A stretch of 64,000 bases of DNA from Neckera pumila (Eukaryota; Streptophyta; Bryopsida; Hypnales; Neckeraceae). Under the pieces are notes generated by a model. It was not told where the DNA came from and made no database searches. It saw nothing but the letters and a program-made list of their open reading frames with translations. The position numbers and the translations under genes were made by a program. Each line of letters begins with the position of its first letter. Within the stretch, counting starts at the first letter, position 1. The stretch covers positions 20,182,975 through 20,246,974 of the forward strand of contig OZ018409.1 of assembly GCA_963969595.1 (NCBI GenBank), written 5' to 3'. Shown here piece by piece: positions 34,246 through 45,627 of this stretch.

Positions 34246-36723
34246 TTAATTCAAGCTGTACAGATCTTCTTCTGAAGCTCGCAAAACAGGCACTTTCACC
34301 GTAATTGGCGGTGGAAGCTGCAGCTCCGGATTCAAGGCTGACATTTCTGAGCGTTGCTGCAAGTATTCGATATGCAGTTCTTTCTTGTCACCATGGGCAC
34401 TCACTCTGTACAAGGCCTTGCCGGCTCCGAAGTCGCCTAGCAACTGGTATGACTGTTCCGATCCATCCATTCTTGTGCATACATCGTCCACACCTGGTAC
34501 AGACCCCAATGAGATCGAAAGAGAATTACACTTGATACACGAGTGCAACCAACAGTCTTGACTTTCAATAAATAGATGGTACTTAAACGCATTGCAGTGA
34601 CAGGAAATTTGGACTGGCAGTAATCTTGGACTGACACTAGTAGGATTTTTTCATGCACTAAGACTCTTGAAAAATAGGAGATTAGCATTGAGTTCACCCT
34701 GCACCCGCGCGGATATTTTATATTCTGAAGAGCCACTTAAAAAGAGCATAAACTTATGAACATTCTAGATTGGATTCTCCATAAAATTCTTAATTTGTTC
34801 TATGAGTAACCCATCTTACTCTTCATGTGCCTACATATTAAAAAGCAGGATGCGATTTGAATTCAATCAATGTGAATGAGAATGGTGTGTAATGGCATGC
34901 TACTATTGCTTATTTACAAGAGTCAATGCAGGGGCTACTGTCAAGGAGGCATGGAAGTGACTGATGCCATGGGCGTCCTTCTCCAAAATTCTTGAACACA
35001 AAATGGAAGAAGATATGTGTCAAAGAAAAGAAGATATGTTTTTCCTCCAAGGTGTTAGGAGTTCCTTCTAAGACTGTTCAGTTTAATCAAAGCACAACAC
35101 TAGCAAGCAGAAGCACCTTGCAAAGTTCTGAAAACACTAGCATAGTACTTGAGCAGAGGTGATAGAAACAAACTCACAAGCAGCATGTTCAAGCTGTGCA
35201 TTGTAAATAAACTCCAAAACTGCGGATGCCTCTCTTTCAAATTCATGCAGAGGCCCTTCTTGAAAGTCTGCTCGTCTCAGCTTAGTCAGACCTTCCCCTA
35301 ATTCCACCATTGCTCCCCTGTGATTCTGTTTCCACATACCACCACATGAGTTTAGTTATATGCAATTCATAAGCACTCAATAAGGAGGAAAATGATAGAA
35401 CCATAAGGGACCGGATCCCATCTCCCTTACTAACCCCTGTTACCAACAGCAACTCATCATCAAATTGACACGCTAGGTCAGCCTTCAATGAGCAAATTGA
35501 GTGCATGCAATGCATGCGGAGAACTAGCTGCTAATGTAAGATGGACCAATTCATTTCCCAAATTGTCAGCTCAAAATCAAAACTTCAAACAAATTGCCGC
35601 TCTATATTTTGAATTTTTTTCTATTTGAAGTAAAGTTACAAGGAATAGTCAAAGAACACCACCAAAAAACTGATTCCTATTAGAAAACTACGGAATTGGT
35701 TGCTTTGGCTCAAATTTCTCCCCAAGCACTGTAAGCATGAATTGGCTAAATGTCTATGGCCACTAATCTTTGCATGGAAATGGGGGTTGTCTAATGTCGC
35801 TTCCAGTAGTCTGCAACCTCCCGCCTCTTGACCAACTGCATAACAAATTCATGTATAGTGATAAAATTTGATCTCAACAGCTTGCACTCTTCCACTAAGG
35901 TAGAGGCTCCATTCACCATACAGGATACTAGAGTTCCATTGACCATACACGTGAAGTTTGATTTGTGCTAAGTGTGAAACTACTAAATCTATAGATATTA
36001 AATTTTTTTGCAATTGATTTTTAGCTTAACACAAATTGGTGAAAGTTTCTATATTGTTGTAGGAAAAGTTTAAAGTTAGCATGTACGGTGAATGGAGCCT
36101 CGCCCTTGCTGTATGGTAAATGGAGGCTTTTCATTATTCGAAATGATCTCTCCAAGCTCTACAACGATCTCCCAATGAAATCGTCCACGTTTTGCTCAAA
36201 ATGCTTAAAGTGACGCAAATGGTATCTAACTTATTCTGCAAATGTTTGCACCAAATCTTTTAACTCGCAACTCCAATTTTCCATACAGACCGTTTCAAAC
36301 GAAAGTCAATTGAAGAAGGTAAAACCCTAATCTGACCTGATTGAGGAGATGGTACAAACCCACCGCGCACTGCAGAATCCCATGCAAAATGCTCCGCTGC
36401 GGCTCCGGCGCATTGTTCCACAATCCTTCCAGAATGTCGTGACACTCGTAATAATCCCCCGCATTGAAATGCGTCACGCCCTCCGCAAATGTGGCCCGCG
36501 AGTCCGCCATAATCTCCTCATCGTCCCATCGCCACGCTCGTCGGCACAAGGTGCCACGGCCGCTCTGCACCCCGAAACAGAAGAAGCGTCCCTTCGTCGC
36601 AACGAATTTCAATCCCCTGCAGGTATACGAAGCGGGTGACAGCTTGGAATGGGTGGATTGGGATACACTGGGCGTGGGAGAGCTGCAGAGATAGAATGGG
36701 CGAAGCTCGGCTGTGGATGTCAT
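34246..36723 (-). CDS. DUF309 domain protein, probably plastid-targeted
   Basis: Three exons (36723-36337, 35325-35178 and 34493-34246) join in phases 0 and 1 (AATCAG|GTCAGA, GCTT|GTGAGT; acceptors GGAAACAG and GTACCAG) to give 260 aa. The first ~70 residues are rich in Ser, Thr and Pro with few acidic residues, as in a chloroplast transit peptide. The DUF309 core follows: FAEGVTHFNAGDYYECHDIL (80-99) with EGLW, then HGILQCAVGLYHLLNQNHRG and AMVELGEGLTKL, which crosses the first splice site. The family is an all-helical, cyanobacteria-derived domain with conserved His and Glu (His95, Glu99). Its biochemical function is not established. The C-terminal ~80 residues (exon 3) are outside the usual core and less conserved. 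The start ATG at 36723 is the only one before the leader. Identity is strong; targeting is inferred. Confidence 0.9.
35903..36127. mobile_element. Foldback element in DUF309 intron 1
   Basis: Subterminal units are doubled at both ends. At the left, GAGGCTCCATTCACCATACA and then AGAGTTCCATTGACCATACA. At the right their inverses, TGTACGGTGAATGGAGCCTC and then CTGTATGGTAAATGGAGGC. The interior shares TTGCAATTGATTTTTAGCTT AACACAA with 12270-12305. It sits inside the first intron of the DUF309 gene, between exons 2 and 1. Confidence 0.75.
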
Positions 36724-36937
36724 CTTGACAATGGTCGAAGATTGCGCTCAAAATCAGACCAGGAAGAAAACAAACCTTAAAGAGCTAAACTACAGTAACC
36801 CTTGCCATTTTCCTGCACAGCTCGTGGATCACTCCAGACGCTACATCAAAGGATATCGAAGACACGGAGAAGCAAATCGACGAAGAAGAAGCTTTACCTT
36901 CGAAACCTTTTGCAAGCTTGCAAGCCAAAAGCATCTA

Positions 36938-37201
36938 CAGTACACTAAAAATGATATTTAGTGTAGTATGACATTTAGTGTTTTACCCCCCTACCAGCCA
37001 CAACACAAAATCTGAATTGTAGCCGATTTAGTTCATTATTTTAACGTGTTCTAACACTAAATGTAAACCTTTTCAGATTTCAGATTTACCATAGAGCATA
37101 TTTAGTGTTAGAAATTAGATTTAGTGTTACTTACTTATGATATTTAGTGTCAAGGTTCATAATTAGTGTTGCCAACACTAAATATCATTTTTAGTGTAGT
37201 G
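36938..37201. mobile_element. CACTA-like MITE built from TTTAGTGT units
   Basis: The left end CAGTACACTAAAAATGATAT continues TTAGTGT. The right end is its near-exact inverse, ending ATCATTTTTAGTGTAGTG. Between them the unit ATTTAGTGTTA or its inverse appears about six more times. CACTA termini are recognisable (CAGTA left by mutation), but no clear 3-bp duplication remains. It lies ~215 bp upstream of the DUF309 start codon. Confidence 0.78.
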
Positions 37202-37276
37202 GAATGCCACATGCGGTAAATACAATCGAACTTGGTGAATGGTACGAAGATACAGGTTAAAATCCACTAATAGTTA

Positions 37277-37355
37277 CTCCCTCTCTCCAAATAATAGCGA
37301 TGTTTCCTTTGTAAAATATAAAGGAAACACTAGTATTATATTGAGACAGAGGGAA
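37277..37355. mobile_element. Stowaway-like micro-MITE, 79 bp
   Basis: TA flanks a 79-bp foldback that starts CTCCCTCTCTCCAAATAATA and ends ATTGAGACAGAGGGA before TA. This matches the Stowaway (Tc1/mariner) terminal motif CTCCCTCYGTC. The arms also pair internally (GTTTCCTTTGT against AAAGGAAAC). Stowaways of this form are common in flowering plants. Confidence 0.82.
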
Positions 37356-38377
37356 TATCTTTTATGTATTCTTAATAAAAATGATAAGAGATAGTGAAGT
37401 AGTTATTGGTTATCTTTTTTGTACTTTCTCTGGTATTAATTGCAAATGGGTAATGGATAATTTCCACTTTTTGGTTGAAGTCAATGTCACTTTTAATTAA
37501 ATGAAAAACATTAGTAACTAACAAAAAATTCACAAGCTTCTCGAACAACTATCTAATTTATCAATGACTGATGGGACTATTCCAACCATGACAATTTAAG
37601 AATATGTAGAATTTGAAATTGAGTTTAACCTCAATGTTTTTTCTAAAGTTGGTCTTGAAATGATATCTGTGGCACTGTACATTAAAGAAAATCTCTAGAG
37701 GATCATTTTTGTGCTGAGCAAATGTGCAAATACAACAAAAAGTGAAAAAAAATTTAAATTTAAAAACCATGAACCACATGATTGCCTAAATTGCATGCAG
37801 TCTAAACAAATATCTTCATACTAAGAGTAACAATGTAGTCATACTAGTACTTTGGTTAGTAAGCTTGATGTGATTGAAAAGGATAATGCAAGTCTTCATT
37901 GTCAATTTGGATTTATGAACCTACTTGAACTAGCAATACTTACACAAAATATTATTATCTCTAGTCAAGTATATAGAATACCTTTATGGTAGTTAGTTTA
38001 TAATGACCCAGCTTGGATATTGGTTACTTTTTGGAAGCAATGTGAGCATATTCTCTACATGTATAAAAGTAATTTGGTAACTTATGTTTACTAATTATAT
38101 TTTTTTACTACCAATGTTTAATCTTAATCAAATTTAATTGTAGTCACATACAATAAATAGGGAGATGAAATCTTTTGAATTCTAAGAATTATATTTTTAA
38201 TACATGTTGCCTTTCTCCTAGACTAGGATTATAATTAGATTTAGGATTCTTCCTTTGAAATTGAATTTTGACTTAATAATGCCTCCTGACATTAAACAAA
38301 ATTTCAGCATTTTTGGAATTGGGAGGGCCATTTGATAGCCTGCAAATGTGCAAATTGAGAAAATTGATCAGTCCAAA

Positions 38378-39038
38378 CATTAAAGAAAATATCAGCCTTC
38401 CGAAGGGCTACTCCAGATTGACATACCAAGCTATTTCAAGCTTGGCCTTTTACATTAGATGACATTGGAGGGCATTGGAGGGCCATTTCAGGCCTATTCC
38501 CAAATCTCGCCCAATTTTGCAAAATAGCTGATATGGGTTGTCAGAATTTTTTTTTTTCAAAAAATTAAAAATTAAAAATCTTAAATATTATTCTAAGCAA
38601 AAGAGTTAGTTTTTTGTTTTTTGTTTTAAAAAATGACGTGGCATAGTCTCGGCCACATTAGCCAGTAGTTATCATGCGTTCCTATAGTTTGGAAATGCAA
38701 AAAAACTTGCAGTCTTTTAGAGGTCTCAAATGTCATCTAATGATCTAAAAAAGTACTTGTTGAAACAGTCAGATTTTTAATTTTTTTAATTTTTTTAAAT
38801 TTCTTTAAGACTAAAAATAAAATAAAATAAAATAATTAATTGCTAATCCGACGAGGCATACAAGCTGACACAAAGATTCTCTGTGACAAAAAATTAGAGA
38901 AAATTTCAAGCCTTTGGAGGGCTATTCCACAACCCTTCAAAGTACCCTAAAATTGTTATTATTTATTTTTTGTTTCACACCTATTGCACTGTGGCCAAAT
39001 GTCAAATGATTTCTATAGGGCCTAGATTTTCTCTAATG
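38378..39038. mobile_element. MITE family 1, composite copy E
   Basis: The outer ends are CATTAAAGAAAATATCAGCC and CCTAGATTTTCTCTAATG. A second left end (TTAGAGAAAATTTCAAGCC) begins at 38894, inside the first. The ~660-bp length and the repeated internal landmarks suggest one member inserted into another followed by deletion. Confidence 0.65.
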
Positions 39039-41752
39039 ATAATGAGTGTCAAGATAGAAAGATGATTATGGAATTAGTGAATCTTATAGAGATGGAAAAG
39101 GAAACCTACAAAAAAGATGATGGAGCCAATTCTGTTAATCACCATATATCTTATTCTTCTAATGAAATGGATAAGTAGCATGCAATGGAAATTCTTGAAG
39201 TAGAATTGGTCATTGATGATCAGTGATAAAATAATCGACCATAAGGGCCTTTATTGTTAATGTAGGATTTTGAAATTAATAGGTTAACATCTCAAAGGAT
39301 CAAATACACTAGTGACCAAGAGCCATAATTGAGAGCCAATTTTCTCATCTATTGGTGACTCCAATAGTATAATTGAATTTGAATAGAAGGAAGAAAGGGT
39401 GACGATTGACAAGGTTTTAAATGTATTTCTAAAAATAGGTGGTAATTAATTTGATATGTATGTTCATTAGTACAATTGTGGAGGAACTCTGCAAATAAAA
39501 TGTCAAAAAAATGATCCTCAGCTATGAACTTGGCTCTTGAATAAGAAGACAACTATGGTGTAGCTTGAATTAGGATGTACAAGAAGAATAGGAAAATATT
39601 GTAAACACCAAGAAAATAGAAAGGATGTTATTCTCTACATTGGAAATAAAGGGTGATTGCATGAAATACCTGTACTATTTTCCGTCACATATTGCGTATT
39701 GATTAGTTTTTTGGCTATAATTTTTGCATTTTGATTCAAAATTCATAGGCAAAGTACTTATGGCTATTATACACCTTGATTGTCTAATTTTTGGAAAGTT
39801 TAAAAAATATTTTACTATTTAATAATAGCCCCCGATATTATGTCACGCTTGCCAATTTTGGAGGTTTTAGTACTATTTAATACCCAAAAAAATGAATTTG
39901 GAGCTGGAATTTGGTGGAGATGGTCTATTAGTATACTTATAGCTATTGTCCAAATCAAATTTAAAAATACTTAAATTTATGTGGTGTAGAAATCTGCAAA
40001 GTGAGCATCATTCAGCTTGCATTTTGAAATATATAAACATATTTTTGGTGGTCTCTTTAGTGAATGACCACTCCATAGAGTTTTAAAAAAAAATTATTTT
40101 TATTTTTATTTTTTAAAATCTTTTTCCTATTTTTAACTAATTTAAACATCAAAACATCTATTTTCATAAGTTTGGGCACTTTTCTAGTTCTCCTACTTAG
40201 AGAATTTTCCTAGACTTTTCCTTTGGTGGTTACCTTCATCTTAAAGGTATATACATTATCCATATTTAAAAAAAAAAAATTTAATTCACTTTTCTAATTT
40301 TAAAGTATTACAAAAAAAATCATGAATGTTGTTGCAAAATGCAACAAAATTGACGGATGTTGCGTGCAATCATCCTAAACTTGAGCTTTTAATTAAGAGC
40401 CTAAAATGAATTGAAAGCCATTTAATAATTAAAGAAATACCTTTTTCTTCTTTAGACCTAAATTTCAAGAAACACTTTTGTTTTTTAGTTTGATTTTAAA
40501 TGTTATTTATTTCATTTCACCCCAAAGTTTGCAATTGAGCACTACTAATATTTTGTCCAAATTCAACAAATGTTTTCTACAGTAACCTTTCAAGCAATCT
40601 TGAATTGTTATTACATCAAGCACATATTTGAACTTACTTGAGGGCCTGAAGTAAATTCTTCGAGAATATTTCCATGCAGTTAGAAACAATAGACATCAAT
40701 CATTATGACAATCATGTTATAAAACAAAAAAAACAATGTTATAAAATCAAAAAATTATTGTTTGTTTAGGCTTATTTAACTTATAGTGATTCATGTATAC
40801 CTTCAGATGAATGAAAACATATTTGAATAAAACACTGGTTCAATGAACTTTATTGATCATTGGCAAATCATTGATAATATGATCGCTTGAACATTTAAGG
40901 TTAAATTGTAATTCAAACCATAATTAGTTCAAGTAGGATTTATAAATCTACTTATATAGTACAATTTTATTTGTGTCAATATTGAAGTACTTAAGTTTCT
41001 CATTTTGAAGAATTTCCTAGATTAAATCCCCAAATTCTACTTTGTAGGATTCGGTCACCATCTGCTTTCACTTGCTTCGAATAAAATTATTTACAAATTA
41101 AATTGGTTATGTACCACTACTAGGATATATTGTTCCAACCTCCAATTGACAGCTTAGGAAAGTGAACTAGCAGAGATAATATACTCAACCTTCACTAATT
41201 ACACATATTTTAACCCATTTCACTTAAGAATTCATTTTAGACTGATACGTGCAACAAAATTTTAAGGTCTTGTAACTCTAATTTAACTACTATATATTAA
41301 GTGGTATCTGGTATAGATCAAGCTATCCAATGCATGAAAAAGGTTTTCAATACAAGAATAGATTTGTTTGCTACGTATGGGAACACTTCTAACATTGTGT
41401 GTTTGTGTCTTACACATGATCAAGCTATCATGTGTATATGAAAACTTTTTAATCCTGGAAGGGCTCTACCTCTTGTGATAGGATACTCAATCAAAAACTA
41501 TTTAATTTTTGAACCAATAGGTACATGATTCTATATTTCTACAATAACAAAGAAAGCCATCCATCAACACTTATTGTCCTTAGCATTCTTCCATGGATAA
41601 TACACAAATTCGTTTTTTTGCTATGTACGGAAGCACTTCAAACCGTTATCGGCGTGACTTAAAGCTAGTGACTTAAAGCTAGTGTTATTTGGATGCAACT
41701 TGTTGCCTATCCAAGTACAAAATTAACCCTAGAACAACACCGCAAACACTAA

Positions 41753-41890
41753 GTGTCCGACGGATGACAAAGAATCCTTTTATGCAAGACAAAGTGCATA
41801 TATATGTTCATGCATACACGAATTGAAGTGTTCAATGGATGACAGAGAATCCTTTATGCAAGACAAAAGTACATATGTTCATCCTTGAAA
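41753..41890. repeat. ~75-bp imperfect tandem duplication
   Basis: GGATGACAAAGAATCCTTTT (41762) and GGATGACAGAGAATCCTTT (41837) begin matching blocks that continue through ATGCAAGACAAA and ATATGTTCAT. A 14-bp tandem duplication (GTGACTTAAAGCTA twice) lies just upstream at 41653-41682. Confidence 0.8.
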
Positions 41891-41909
41891 TTTGTGTGAA
41901 AAAGGGAGG

Positions 41910-42518
41910 TTACTTGCTCATTGCTTTGACCTCCAATGAGCGCAAATGATTCACACCATACCAAAAATGATGATTTCCACGGTGACCAACCTGTCCTTTT
42001 GTCCTTTTGGGGTTAAAATGAACCACCTCGTTCCATGATGAACTGAATTGCATGACACCAATAGCCAAATCATCACCAGGTTTTCTGAAAAGCAGCCATC
42101 TTCTCCATGTTCTTCGAGTGTGAGAGAGTACATGAGCCAGCCTGCTTGCCAATCTGGAGCCTCCCTCCAGTCCTACTTTTGCATCACCATGCCAAGTAGA
42201 GAGACCAATGAACTGGCTTTGAGTTACTCCCACCGTCTGAACACTCACAGTTCTCAAGTAAGTCTTACAAGGCTCTAGACTGTCCTGTACTGTACACGGA
42301 CACTGAAGCATATCCAAACAACATCGTGCAAAAGCAGCAGCAATCCATACCAAAGCCTTGTCTTCCACCACTACAAGAGAGTGTATGGTTTGCAACAGAT
42401 TTTGCAATGGTTTTGCAATAGTTTCCTTAGTTGCATTACAAAACCATTGCAAAATCTGTTGCAAACCATACATCCTCTTGTAGTGCACATTGCATCCAAA
42501 TGAGCCCACAAATGTCAT
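41910..42518 (-). pseudogene. Minus-strand coding-like frame interrupted by a MITE
   Basis: A 202-codon frame starts at ATG 42518 and ends at TAA 41910. Its first ~50 codons are translated foldback element (42369-42485), so the frame is partly an artefact. Downstream of the element, the frame beginning VEDKALVWIAAAF is open for 150 codons with reasonable composition and contains a donor-like AACT|GTGAGT. I recognise no domain. It may be an exon of an unidentified gene disrupted by the insertion, or chance. Confidence 0.25.
42369..42485. mobile_element. CACTA-type foldback MITE, 117 bp, TSD CAC
   Basis: The ends CACTACAAGAG and CTCTTGTAGTG are inverted. The arms GTATGGTTTGCAACAGATTT plus TGCAATGG pair almost perfectly with their inverse across a ~20-base loop. 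CAC directly flanks both ends (42366-42368 and 42486-42488), giving the 3-bp duplication of CACTA elements. Arm identity is very high, so the insertion is young. Confidence 0.92.
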
Positions 42519-43373
42519 TATGGGTTATTCAAACTCCCTCCAAAAGGGGTCAGATTTCATCAGTATGGCACATGTGTTTAATTCAGAGTGTCAAACGAAT
42601 TGGAACAAACTCTTACTAGAAACAAGGATCATTTAATGATAGATCTTGGATTTCAGTTTGGGGATTAAATAGAACAGGGTGAACTCTCAGTTCTAGCCTC
42701 CCATGAAAATAAGACTCTTTGCCTCTCCTCTTTCCCCTTCCAGTTTAATACAAATCCGTCCCGATAAATACCAGGTAGGTACATTCTATCCTCTGCAATA
42801 AGATGTCACACAAGGTCGAAAGGAGGTAACCTAGAATGTGAGAAAAACTGCACCAAATTCGCCATTCTAATGAATCATATGAGGTTCAAAGTTGTCAAGG
42901 ATTAGTTGAGGCGATGGCGCGTTGATGCTCAGGAGTGAAAAGAGGAGCAGGCTGATTAATTCGAAGCAGGAAATTAGTTACCCCAGTTTATTTGCACAAG
43001 TTAGATACCTTTTTTGAACCAAAATTCAATACTTGATGTTCACCTGTACCACTCTTTCATTCTAGTTCTCAAGTCTTGAAACAGCAAACAATCCACTCAT
43101 CGACAACACCAGAATGAGTTCAAGACTTGGGCTGAAAATCTGGGCATGATTAGACTCTCTTTTCCTCAGAACAGACAGTCGTCTATCTATATGAGTCTAT
43201 CAACGCGCACCTGACTCTTATGATGTCCTAGAAATTCTCTAATATGGTCAAAGTAACCTGAAGCTTCTACCAAACTTGCGTTGTTGCCAAGACACGCATC
43301 AACACCTTCAGTTGGTGGTGCAAATTGGCGTCACGAGGAGCTTGTGGTGAGCATTGAGAAATTCTGAAATGGA
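42519..43373. other. Intergenic, nothing recognised
   Basis: There is no open frame with coding features and no repeat that I could pair with another in the window. Confidence 0.4.
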
Positions 43374-43582
43374 TCACGGAGGCGTTGAAGCTGGTTTTTT
43401 GAAGCTCATGCCGCAATGCGAAGTGTAGCGTGTCCTCCCAAGGTTCTCGCTAAGGCTACTGGTGACCTTCTGCATAGCTGATTGCAAGCTTCGCACTGAT
43501 GTTTCGTCGTGCCACCTGAGCACCGTGATGTGACCAACATGGGCGATGCTGGCGAGATTAGCATTGCGACTGTAACTTGAAC
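43374..43582 (-). CDS. Candidate C-terminal exon of an unidentified gene
   Basis: A good acceptor (TAGTTTTACAG) at 43583-43593 opens a frame of 68 codons ending in TGA. It includes NANLASIAHVGHITVLRW and ends SFKKPASTPP. The composition differs from the flanks and the phase (1) is clean. It could be the last exon of the gene beginning at 44613, which lies ~550 bases upstream on the same strand, but no donor of matching phase is compelling. The family is unknown. Confidence 0.35.
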
Positions 43583-43847
43583 CTGTAAAACTAAAGTCCG
43601 CCATGTGAATCGTTGTCATTTCTAGTAGTACTATTCCTTCGTACACTTCAGAAAGAGTGCAGCCCCTGTGACCCACCCATCATTTCCCCTCGACCATCCG
43701 TAACGCATCTCCACACACAGGGCGTTAAACCTTGTTCCATAAGGGGAAAAACAGAAGTTTCTAGCTAGATGATTTTGCAGGAACGGGGGCAAGCAGGGAA
43801 ATGCAAAATCAGTGGCACAGACACTACTCAAATTCACCCAATACAAC

Positions 43848-44105
43848 AACCTTTGTAGCAACGCTTGAACGTTGAACACAAAAACTTGATTCCAAACTGG
43901 CATTCAACGTTGATACGTGAACAACGTTCTTGAACATGTTTGCTGAAAAATATTGCATGTTACGTTCCACTATTTTCATTCTTGCTGAAAAAACGTACGT
44001 TGCTAAGCATCTTCCAAACCGTTGCTACAAACGTTTCAAACTTTGCGAAACCTTTGCTACAAATGCTTTAAACGTTGCTAAAACGTTGCTAAAACGTCGC
44101 CCAAC
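43848..44105. repeat. Cluster of ACGTTGCTA/AACGTT repeats
   Basis: AACGTT or its close variants occurs about ten times in 250 bases. TTTGTAGCAACG at one end is the inverse of CGTTGCTACAAA inside. The last part is a direct AAACGTTGCTA doublet. It looks like a decayed foldback element between the two candidate exons. Confidence 0.55.
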
Positions 44106-44133
44106 CCTCCAAATTCGATTCTTATTAGTGAAA

Positions 44134-44613
44134 TTATCCCTGTTGCAATACTCTAAACCGTAAATGGCAATCCATGAACAAGAGACAAGAGAGTCCCGAT
44201 CGATACATGGACACAATGCCCTCGAAATTGACCTCGGAAGAAGGTGCAGCAGGAGTTTCTCCAGCAGAATGCTCCCTTTCAACTTCGCTGCAGCACCTCT
44301 TCACCGTTGTGTCTCTTCCAACCAGTGTTGCACCACCAGCACCACCTCCGAATCGCCGGGAGTTTTGACCATGCCTACAGACTGAGTCCCCCTTTAGCTT
44401 TCTCTTCGTTCGGCTCCGAGCCTCCTTGCACGACCACACGGGCACTGTCTGATCCCAGTACTCCGGCACCTGTTGGTCATCACTGCCGTTGCGTTGCAGC
44501 GGTCGCACTTTTGGAACTACGCAGCGTCGCCGTGGCGTGTCAGTGGGATCTACTGCCGAACCTAGTTCCGTCGTTAATGTGGATTGTGAGTCACTCCAGG
44601 AGCTTTCCACCAT
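44134..44613 (-). CDS. Hypothetical protein, possibly a first exon
   Basis: The 159-codon frame starts at an ATG in good plant context (GCACCATGG) and ends at TAA. The protein is basic and hydrophilic with a PRRRCVVPKVRPLQ stretch, an Arg/Lys-rich middle (SRTKRKLKG) and a Gly-rich segment (RRFGGGAGGATL). I see no signal peptide or membrane segment and recognise no domain. The elevated GC relative to the surroundings favours a real gene. The last ~35 codons may be intron read-through, with donor candidates at GAG|GTCAAT. The opposite strand is also open across most of it, but its start context is weaker. Confidence 0.45.
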   Translation of the reverse strand: MVESSWSDSQSTLTTELGSAVDPTDTPRRRCVVPKVRPLQRNGSDDQQVPEYWDQTVPVWSCKEARSRTKRKLKGDSVCRHGQNSRRFGGGAGGATLVGRDTTVKRCCSEVEREHSAGETPAAPSSEVNFEGIVSMYRSGLSCLLFMDCHLRFRVLQQG

Positions 44614-45464
44614 GGTGCACCTTCGGAAGGTGTTTCACGAAGGTGAGATTCTCTGATCAAATGCTTAAGAACGCAATATTCATATACATGGATTGGTTTC
44701 TTTCTAAAGCAGAATCGATCTAATCTTTCACATTTACATAATTTGTGTATCCCTGTGTTTGTTCAAACTCTGACCTACCCAAAACAGACGGTTTTGACTT
44801 GGTGGAAACTAGAATGATCAGCTTGAAAGAGATCAGCAACCCAAGAAATTCAATGGAACGCGGACCTAAATAACAAACCAAAGCATGATGACACCGCCCT
44901 CACTCGACCAAGTTTGTAAAACGGACACATTTGTGCAAGAAGTCGGCATCACATCACATCACGATCTCAAACAAATTCTTCACCTATCGCGCGCTCTTCC
45001 TCTATTGCTACCTGCAGTTTCCATGCCTTGACGTACCCCAATTCATTGCATCACCAAATATCACAACGACCACTCAAGTTCACAAGTAAGTCGATCAGAG
45101 AAAGCAGAGCGCATTGATAACACTAGATTGCATAATCGGGTCCAACAATTCCTAGCAATGGATTCTAGTCGTTCTACAATTTCAGTAAGCAACTGGGGAC
45201 CTTGCTCTAGCTTCAAGAGCGAGGCATGGGTCCTGGCTAATAAGCTTCTTTAGAAGCAAGCTCTCGCCATGAGCGCGTGAGATCTTTTATGGGGGATTGG
45301 ATTCTGCCTTCAATCGTTTCTGTTGTACGTCATGGTCATCATCAGAAATGATTAGTGAAGGGGGCAGACTGAATTTAGAAGCGGAGCTCACAGTGCCTTT
45401 AATTTCCCAGTCCTGCTAACTCTTGATTTGCGGGGTTCGGGAAGCTGCTAATCTAGCCTTCGTC

Positions 45465-45551
45465 ATGGCGGGCCATCGAAATCTTGGATTGTCTGCGGGA
45501 CTGCCGAATGGGCGTCAAGGCCAGGAGATGGATACTTGGATCTCTCGGTAG
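45465..45551 (+). CDS. Candidate short first exon or small ORF
   Basis: ATGGCG in a strong plant start context opens 28 codons (MAGHRNLGLSAGLP...) before TAG, in a local GC-rich patch. A donor-like TCTCG|GTAGTA overlaps the stop. No downstream exon was found, so this may be the 5' remnant of a gene. Confidence 0.2.
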   Translation: MAGHRNLGLSAGLPNGRQGQEMDTWISR

Positions 45552-45597
45552 TAGTGAGCCTCTCTAAGTTAGAGCAATGGAATTTCTTTTTGACCCC

Positions 45598-45627
45598 AGA
45601 TGATTTCATTGATTTCATTGATTTCAT
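45598..45627. repeat. Short tandem repeat TTGATTTCA x3
   Basis: GATTTCATTGATTTCATTGA followed by TTTCAT forms three 9-10-base units. Confidence 0.7.

Larger units (their letters stand above)
36724..41909. other. AT-rich gene-poor stretch
   Basis: The first ~200 bases should hold the DUF309 promoter. The rest contains MITEs (36938-37201, 37277-37355, 38378-39038), a 75-bp tandem duplication near 41.8 kb and otherwise featureless AT-rich DNA. No gene is supportable. Confidence 0.6.

Noticed and set aside
36349..36694. Two plus-strand frames over DUF309 exon 1
   Set aside because: They are antisense to the DUF309 motif-bearing exon and show no features of their own.
44244..44723. Plus-strand frame of 159 codons opposite the hypothetical minus-strand gene
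   Set aside because: The minus-strand frame has an ATG in good context. The plus frame has no convincing start and is Ser/Pro/Cys-rich in a way typical of antisense reading, although I cannot exclude it completely.
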